The position numbers and the translations under genes are program-made. This document shows, one piece after another, positions 6,434-11,001 of a stretch of 11,001 nucleotides of DNA. Under the pieces are notes generated by a model. The model ran no database searches, was not told where the DNA came from, and saw only the letters and a list, made by a program, of their open reading frames with translations. Origin of the DNA: an uncultured Dorea sp. (GTDB lineage Bacteria; Bacillota; Clostridia; Lachnospirales; Lachnospiraceae); assembly GCF_934294775.1 (NCBI RefSeq), contig NZ_CAKRAH010000076.1:1-11001 (forward strand). Reading direction: 5' to 3'. How positions within the stretch are numbered: position 1 is the stretch's first letter; each line of letters starts with the position of its first letter.

Positions 6434-7166
6434 TCTGATCAAAAAATTTCCAAAAGCCGGCGGGGAGATTGAAGATGAGGATGCGATCTCTGTATTACGG
6501 GGGATTAACTTCGATGTAGAGCAGGGCGATTATGTCGGCATCATGGGAAAATCCGGCTGTGGTAAGACGACGCTTCTGAAGATTCTGGGGTTCATGGATC
6601 AGCAGACGGACGGGGATGTGATCTTTGATGGTGTGAATAGTAATGAACTGTGGCGGGAGGAGCTTACGGATATCAGACGCAGGAAGATTGGATTCGTATT
6701 CCAGGATTTTAATCTGCTGGACAGTCTGTCGGTAAAGGAAAATATCATGCTCCCGGTATTGTTAGATAAGATAGAGCAGAAAGAATGCGAAGAAAAAGCA
6801 GAGTCGCTGGAGAAGCAGTTCGGGATAGATCAGCTGGAAGATAAAAGTCCGTACGAATTATCCGGCGGCGAAAGACAGAGAGTGGCTATCTGCCGGGCGC
6901 TGATCAATAATCCGAGCATCATATTTGCAGATGAGCCGACGGGAAATCTTGATTCGAAATCGGGAAAGGTCGTGGCGGATGAATTTCAGAAGATTAATGA
7001 GAAGCTTGGAAAGACAATCCTGATGGTTACGCATGATCCGCAGATGGCAAGCAGATGCAAAAGAGTTATATTTTTAAAAGACGGGCTTGTGATGAATGAT
7101 GTGCGTAAAAACGGAAGTGATGAGGAATTTTATAAGGTGATTATTAGAGAGATGGAGAAGTTCTAA
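6408..7166 (+). CDS. ABC transporter ATP-binding protein (MacB/LolD/BceA type)
   Basis: A 252-residue ATPase that powers the FtsX-like permease encoded just upstream. All motifs are present: Walker A GKSGCGKT (47-54), Q-loop FVFQDFNLL with Q99, signature LSGGERQR (151-158), Walker B IIFADEP (171-177) with E176 as catalytic base, D-loop NLDS (180-183) and H-loop histidine H209 (MVTHD). The FQDFNLLDSLSVKENI stretch and ADEPTGNLDS are typical of the MacB/LolD/BceA group that partners FtsX-type permeases. The Walker A lysine and threonine are intact; K48 and C51 replace the common P and S. The ATG at 6408 has AAGGTGGAAGGA upstream and overlaps the permease end by 26 bases, so translation is coupled. 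An in-frame GTG or TTG further upstream has no support. Confidence 0.95.
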   Translation: MKEILKVNNLIKKFPKAGGEIEDEDAISVLRGINFDVEQGDYVGIMGKSGCGKTTLLKILGFMDQQTDGDVIFDGVNSNELWREELTDIRRRKIGFVFQDFNLLDSLSVKENIMLPVLLDKIEQKECEEKAESLEKQFGIDQLEDKSPYELSGGERQRVAICRALINNPSIIFADEPTGNLDSKSGKVVADEFQKINEKLGKTILMVTHDPQMASRCKRVIFLKDGLVMNDVRKNGSDEEFYKVIIREMEKF

Positions 7167-7201
7167 ATAATATAAAGGCAGCAGAAGGGAGCAGACAGAA
7201 G

Positions 7202-8116
7202 ATGAACTCTAATTTCGAATATTATAAAATATTTTATTATGTAGCAAAGTATGAAAATCTTACAAAAGCAGCGACAGCACTAAAGACCAGCCAGCCGGCG
7301 GTCACACGTACCATTCACAAGCTGGAGAATGAACTGGGATGCCGGTTATTTACCAGAAGCAAGACCGGTATGAAACTGACTCCGGAAGGGAGAACATTCT
7401 ATGGTTACGTGGCGGCCGGGTGTGCCCAGTTTTTCAAAGGGGAAAATGACCTGAGCAATCTCATTTCGCTGGAAAATGGTACGATCTATATCAGTGCCAC
7501 GGAGACTGCGCTTCATTGTTATCTCTTTCAGGCGATGGAAGAATTCAACAGTCTGTATCCGAATGTAAGATTCAAGATCCTGAATAACAGTACGACAGAA
7601 TCCGTCAATGCGGTAAAGGAAGGAAAAGTAGACCTTGCATTTGTATCGGCGAATCTACAGGTGGCGAAGCCGCTTCGTATGAAGATATTGAGAAAATACA
7701 GGGATATACTGATCGCCGGAAAGCGGTTTGAAGAATTGAAAACGGGAAAAGAGGAATTGTCGCTTAAGGAACTGGTGTCATATCCATGGATCAGTCTGAC
7801 TGCAGAGACGATTACGCGCCGCTTTTTAAATGAATACTTTGAAAAGAACGGTCTGACATTTGCGCCGGATATGGAGCTTGCGACGACGGATATGATCCTT
7901 CCGGCGGTAAGACATAATCTGGGGCTTGGATTCATCCCGGCAGAATTTGCCGATTCACAGCTGGAATCCGGGCAGGTGTTTGAGATCAAAGTGAAAGAAA
8001 AACTACCGGAACGTAATATCATATTAATCTACGATATGGAATATCCGCAGAGTATTGCGGCGAAAGAATTTCAGAAGTTTCTGAAAGAAAGGGAGATGTC
8101 CTATACGGACTACTAA
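7202..8116 (+). CDS. LysR-family transcriptional regulator
   Basis: A 304-residue LysR-type regulator. The N-terminal winged helix-turn-helix spans about 1-65, with the family signature LTKAATALKTSQPAVTRTI (20-38), then KLENELGCRLFTRS and the wing residues LTPEG (59-63). The effector-binding domain follows from about 90 to 300 (GTIYISATET..., VDLAFVSANL). The ATG is preceded by AAGGGAG about 10 bases upstream. It starts 35 bases after the ATPase stop with no terminator or clear promoter in the gap, so it is probably read from the transporter promoter. LysR proteins usually regulate a divergent neighbour, but here none exists: the next gene converges. Its target and effector are therefore not visible in this window. 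Confidence 0.92.
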   Translation: MNSNFEYYKIFYYVAKYENLTKAATALKTSQPAVTRTIHKLENELGCRLFTRSKTGMKLTPEGRTFYGYVAAGCAQFFKGENDLSNLISLENGTIYISATETALHCYLFQAMEEFNSLYPNVRFKILNNSTTESVNAVKEGKVDLAFVSANLQVAKPLRMKILRKYRDILIAGKRFEELKTGKEELSLKELVSYPWISLTAETITRRFLNEYFEKNGLTFAPDMELATTDMILPAVRHNLGLGFIPAEFADSQLESGQVFEIKVKEKLPERNIILIYDMEYPQSIAAKEFQKFLKEREMSYTDY

Positions 8117-8185
8117 AATAAAAAGTACAGAAAGCTTTTTTCAGAAGAAGAATCACAATAGAAAGAATCAGGAAAAAAGCGTAAG

Positions 8186-8281
8186 AAAAAAGCCGGGAAG
8201 CTTACAAGAATTCGGATGATCGATCATGATCTGATAAAGGTATCGAATTGGAGTAAAATATGTAAGCTTCCCGGCTTTTTT
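8186..8281. terminator. Bidirectional terminator with a perfect 20-bp stem and a 56-base structured loop
   Basis: The left arm 8186-8205 (A6 then GCCGGGAAGCTTAC) is a perfect reverse complement of 8262-8281 (GTAAGCTTCCCGGC then T6). The A and T runs allow termination in both directions, as expected between the convergent LysR and phosphoketolase genes. The 56 bases inside are themselves structured: 8209-8217 pairs with 8242-8249 (one bulged G), and two overlapping palindromes, ATGATCGATCAT (8216-8227) and GATCATGATC (8222-8231), contain three GATC sites. The remaining 8117-8185 and 8282-8310 show no gene. Confidence 0.88.
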
Positions 8282-8310
8282 ATTGAAAACAAACTAATTA
8301 ATTGGAATTA

Positions 8311-10686
8311 TTATTTATGCCACTCCCAGTTTCTGATCTCTTCGAGATCCTGTCCATATTCGGCAATATACTGTTTGTGCTCTACCAGCTTGTCGTTCAT
8401 CTTCTGAATCAGGAATGATCCCTTGTTGCCAAGCTGTGGCAGGTGCATGATAGCATCTTTTACCAGGTTGAAACGGTCGATCTGGTTCTGTACACGCATA
8501 TCGAATGGTGTAGTGATCGTTCCTTCTTCCTGATATCCATGAACAGAGATGTTGTGGTTGTTACGCTCATATGTAAGCTCATGGATCAGTGTCGGATATC
8601 CATGGAATGCGAAGATGATTGGTTTATCTTTTGTAAAGATTGCATCATATTCTGCATCACTTAATCCGTGAGGATGTTTGTGGTCAGATTCCATCTTGAA
8701 CAGGTCGACAACGTTAACAACACGGATCTTAAGCTCTGGCATTTCATCACGAAGGATTGTAACAGCAGCCATTGTCTCAAGTGTAGGTGTGTCACCGCAG
8801 CAAGCCATAACAATATCCGGTTCTTCACCGCAGTCGTTACTAGCCCACTCCCAGATACCGATACCCTGTGTACAGTGCTTAACAGCCTGTTCCATAGATA
8901 ACCACTGGCAGCTTGGGTGTTTCGATGCTACGATCGCATTGACGTAGTTCTTGCTCTTGATACAGTGATCGAAGCAAGAGAGTAAGCAGTTTGTATCCGG
9001 TGGGAGATACATGCGGACAACATCTGCCTTCTTATTAGCAATGTGATCCAGGAATCCTGGGTCCTGATGTGTGAATCCGTTGTGATCCTGCTGCCATACA
9101 TTGGATGTCAGGATGAAGTTAAGAGAAGCAATCGGCTGTCTCCATGAAAGCTGGTTGCATACCTTTAACCATTTTGCATGCTGGGCTGCCATAGAGTCAA
9201 CGATACGGATGAATGCTTCGTAACTTGCAAAGAATCCATGACGTCCTGTTAACAGATAACCTTCCAGCCATCCTTCGCACATATGCTCACTTAACATACC
9301 GTCCATGATACGTCCGTTTCTTGCCAGACAGTCGTCTGTGTCAAGAAGTCCTGCATTCCAGTCACGGTTCTGTGTCTCGAATACTTTGTATAAACGGTTA
9401 GACATACTTTCATCAGGTCCGAAGATACGGAAGTTCTTGTTCTCTTCGTTCAGTTCGAAGATATCACGGATATATCCGCCAAGCTCGATCATATCCTGAG
9501 CCTTTGTCTTACCAGGTTCAACTTCGATTCCGTAAGAACGGAAGTCAGGAAGTCTTAAGTCTTTTAATAATAATCCACCATTTGCATGTGGGTTTGCGCC
9601 GAGACGTTTGTCTCCCTTAGGTGCAAGTTCTGCAAGCTCTGGGATCAGGCGTCCGTTTTCGTCGAAGAGTTCTTCCGGATGATAGCTTTCCAGCCACTCT
9701 TTTAACAGTTCCAGATGTTCCGGACTTTCCATAGTAAGTGGTACCTGGTGTGCACGGAAAGATCCTTCAATCTGCTGACCGTCTACAACCTTTGGTCCGG
9801 TCCAGCCCTTTGGTGTACGAAGAACGATCATTGGCCACATTGGACGTTCTGGATCATTGTTCTCACGTGCATTTTTCTGGATAGCTTTGATCTCTTCGAT
9901 AACAGTATCCATTGTCTCTGCCATCTTCTTGTGCATTGTCATCGGATCGTCACCTTCTACGAAGTAAGGTTTCCATCCGCATCCTTTGAAGAAGTTCTCG
10001 ATTTCTTCGTGAGAAATACGGGAGAAGATCGTAGGGTTACTGATCTTATATCCATTTAAATGAAGAATTGGAAGTACAGCACCGTCTGTAACAGGGTTCA
10101 GGAACTTGTTAGACTGCCATGAGGTAGCTAACGGTCCGGTCTCAGCTTCACCGTCACCGACAACAACAGTTGCGATTAGATCCGGGTTGTCGAATACAGC
10201 ACCAAATGCATGGGCGATAGAGTATCCAAGCTCTCCGCCTTCGTTGATAGATCCCGGTGTCTCTGGTGCACAGTGACTCGGAACTCCGCATGGGAAGGAG
10301 AACTGTTTGAACATCTTCTTCATACCTTCTTCATCCTGGCTGATGTTCGGATATACTTCGCTGTAAGAACCTTCCAGATATGTATTGGCAATTAAGAAGT
10401 TACCGCCGTGTCCAGGACCTGATAATAAGATCATATCCAGATCATAACGTTTGATTTCACGGTTGCAGTGTACATATACGAAGTTCTGTCCAGGAACAGT
10501 ACCCCAGTGTCCAACGATTTTCTTCTTGATCTGATCCATAGTAAGTGGCTCTTTTAAGAGTGGATTGTCAAGAAGATATAACTGACCGGCTGACAGATAG
10601 TTGGCAGCACGCCAGTAGGCATTCATCTTTTCAAGCATTTCCTGAGACAATGGCTGTTTCTCAAGACATGTTTTTGTGTCTTCCAT
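8311..10686 (-). CDS. xfp: Xylulose-5-phosphate/fructose-6-phosphate phosphoketolase
   Basis: A full-length 791-residue thiamine diphosphate enzyme that cleaves xylulose 5-phosphate (and often fructose 6-phosphate) with phosphate to acetyl phosphate plus glyceraldehyde 3-phosphate (or erythrose 4-phosphate), in the cytoplasm. Visible motifs: GHWGT (H60), LSGPGHGG (H93), SHCAPETPG (H138), the cofactor site GDGEAETGP (177-185) running to HLNGYKISNP (209-218), SFRAHQVPL (H313) and FGPDESMSNRL (E426). H60, H93 and H138 sit where the bifidobacterial enzyme has H64, H97 and H142. The C-terminal domain, with FAFHGYP and HGYQEEGTITTPFDM, is complete. Two ATGs lie six bases apart; GAGG is 1 base from the first (10692) and 7 from the second (10686), so the second is preferred. 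No acetate kinase or other pathway gene is adjacent. Whether it prefers xylulose or fructose phosphate cannot be read from sequence. Confidence 0.97.
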   Translation of the reverse strand: MEDTKTCLEKQPLSQEMLEKMNAYWRAANYLSAGQLYLLDNPLLKEPLTMDQIKKKIVGHWGTVPGQNFVYVHCNREIKRYDLDMILLSGPGHGGNFLIANTYLEGSYSEVYPNISQDEEGMKKMFKQFSFPCGVPSHCAPETPGSINEGGELGYSIAHAFGAVFDNPDLIATVVVGDGEAETGPLATSWQSNKFLNPVTDGAVLPILHLNGYKISNPTIFSRISHEEIENFFKGCGWKPYFVEGDDPMTMHKKMAETMDTVIEEIKAIQKNARENNDPERPMWPMIVLRTPKGWTGPKVVDGQQIEGSFRAHQVPLTMESPEHLELLKEWLESYHPEELFDENGRLIPELAELAPKGDKRLGANPHANGGLLLKDLRLPDFRSYGIEVEPGKTKAQDMIELGGYIRDIFELNEENKNFRIFGPDESMSNRLYKVFETQNRDWNAGLLDTDDCLARNGRIMDGMLSEHMCEGWLEGYLLTGRHGFFASYEAFIRIVDSMAAQHAKWLKVCNQLSWRQPIASLNFILTSNVWQQDHNGFTHQDPGFLDHIANKKADVVRMYLPPDTNCLLSCFDHCIKSKNYVNAIVASKHPSCQWLSMEQAVKHCTQGIGIWEWASNDCGEEPDIVMACCGDTPTLETMAAVTILRDEMPELKIRVVNVVDLFKMESDHKHPHGLSDAEYDAIFTKDKPIIFAFHGYPTLIHELTYERNNHNISVHGYQEEGTITTPFDMRVQNQIDRFNLVKDAIMHLPQLGNKGSFLIQKMNDKLVEHKQYIAEYGQDLEEIRNWEWHK

Positions 10687-10791
10687 ATTCATACCTCTTT
10701 CATAAAAACTTTAAAACCTTGTGTTAATTTTTTAACCAACTGTAGGATATCACAATAGGAAATATACGTAAAATAGCAATTTTGCATCTTG

Positions 10792-10822
10792 ATTATAAGT
10801 TTTTGATATGGATAGAAGGCAA
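10792..10822 (-). promoter_or_regulatory. Possible phosphoketolase promoter
   Basis: Read on the minus strand, a perfect -10 TATAAT (10792-10797) lies 19 bases after TTGCCT (10817-10822). The long spacer and imperfect -35 make this tentative. It would give a leader of about 100 bases containing a small inverted repeat, GTTAA-N4-TTAAC (10723-10736), that could be an operator. A closer alternative is an extended -10 TGATATCCT without a good -35. Confidence 0.3.
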
Positions 10823-10881
10823 TTCTTGAATGAACAGAAAAAACAGGATATACTTTTATCTGTACTCGCACAAATAAGTAA

Positions 10882-11001
10882 TTTATATTCAATATAAAGT
10901 GGAAAATTTTGAAAGCACATCAGAAAAAGGATGATTTACAGAATCAAGTATCGTTTTTACGTCAATTCTGTAATGCCAGAGGAATGATTGTAGACCAATG
11001 T
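10882..11001 (+). pseudogene. Fragment resembling an IS607-type serine recombinase, running off the window
   Basis: A frame open from 10882 to the last base encodes a segment containing HQKKDDLQNQVSFLRQF and then CNARGMIVDQC. This resembles the part of IS607-type transposases just after the catalytic Y-x-R-V-S motif, usually written ...QKxDLxxQ...L..f....G. No ATG precedes it, the nearest upstream stop is at 10879, and no frame upstream supplies the catalytic serine or the helix-turn-helix start, so it is probably a 5'-deleted remnant. A TTG at 10909 is a possible but poorly supported start. The match is from memory over only about 30 residues, so it may be wrong. Confidence 0.35.
10936..10973. 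repeat. 9-bp inverted repeat near the right edge
   Basis: TTACAGAAT (10936-10944) and ATTCTGTAA (10965-10973) are perfect reverse complements around a 20-base centre. The repeat lies inside the recombinase-like frame, so it may be a coincidence of coding sequence rather than a site. Confidence 0.3.

Noticed and set aside
7528..8022. A 164-codon minus-strand ORF opposite the LysR gene
   Set aside because: It lies entirely antisense to a gene with a clear LysR protein sequence, and has low-complexity serine-rich composition typical of shadow frames.
10689..10892. A 67-codon minus-strand ORF in the phosphoketolase leader
   Set aside because: It overlaps the phosphoketolase start, has no good start site, and spans the promoter and leader; it reads as A/T-rich noncoding sequence.
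10808..10897. A 29-codon ORF (MDRRQFLNEQ...) upstream of the phosphoketolase on the plus strand
   Set aside because: It has no ribosome binding site and no recognised similarity, and overlaps the likely minus-strand promoter region.
1..11001. CRISPR arrays, tRNA or rRNA genes
   Set aside because: No regularly spaced repeats beyond the two-copy operator, and no tRNA-like cloverleaf or rRNA sequence was seen on reading.

Overview
The window looks like chromosomal DNA of a low-to-moderate GC Firmicute, most likely a gut Lachnospiraceae-type clostridium. I infer this from codon and base use, AGGAGG-like ribosome binding sites, LytTR/AgrC-type signalling proteins and the phosphoketolase. No ribosomal or other phylogenetic marker is present, so the placement is an inference.

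Layout. (1) 1-591: the 3' end of a MalG-type sugar ABC transporter permease, entering from the left. (2) 592-1306: a gene-poor stretch of about 715 bases. It holds a 209-base imperfect inverted repeat, a strong promoter followed about 70 bases later by a strong terminator (a candidate small RNA), a second terminator, and the likely promoter of the next operon. (3) 1307-3377: a LytTR response regulator and an AgrC-like membrane histidine kinase, overlapping by 17 bases and closed by a terminator. (4) 3511-8116: a two-repeat LytTR-type operator and promoter, a leader with very short ORFs, a large FtsX/BceB-like permease, its MacB/LolD-type ATPase (overlapping), and a LysR-family regulator 35 bases downstream. 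(5) 8186-8281: a bidirectional terminator between convergent genes. (6) 8311-10686, minus strand: a full-length xylulose-5-phosphate/fructose-6-phosphate phosphoketolase with its leader. (7) 10882-11001: an open frame resembling part of an IS607-type serine recombinase without its catalytic N-terminus, running off the right edge.

How the genes work together. The central story is a signalling-transport module. The kinase resembles AgrC and the regulator resembles AgrA, but there is no agrB or agrD next to them. Instead, the next operon encodes a transporter of the kind used for peptide-antibiotic sensing and resistance. The only recognisable LytTR-type direct repeat in the window (two near-identical 12-mers, start-to-start 21 bases) lies just upstream of a promoter with a good -10 and poor -35 in front of this transporter. 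That arrangement predicts that the response regulator activates the transporter. Bce-type transporters are usually controlled by OmpR-family regulators and small two-TM kinases, so a LytTR/AgrC-type pair controlling such a transporter is the most notable feature here.

The phosphoketolase is a separate metabolic unit feeding pentose or fructose phosphates into acetyl phosphate. The sugar permease at the left edge belongs to an unrelated uptake operon.
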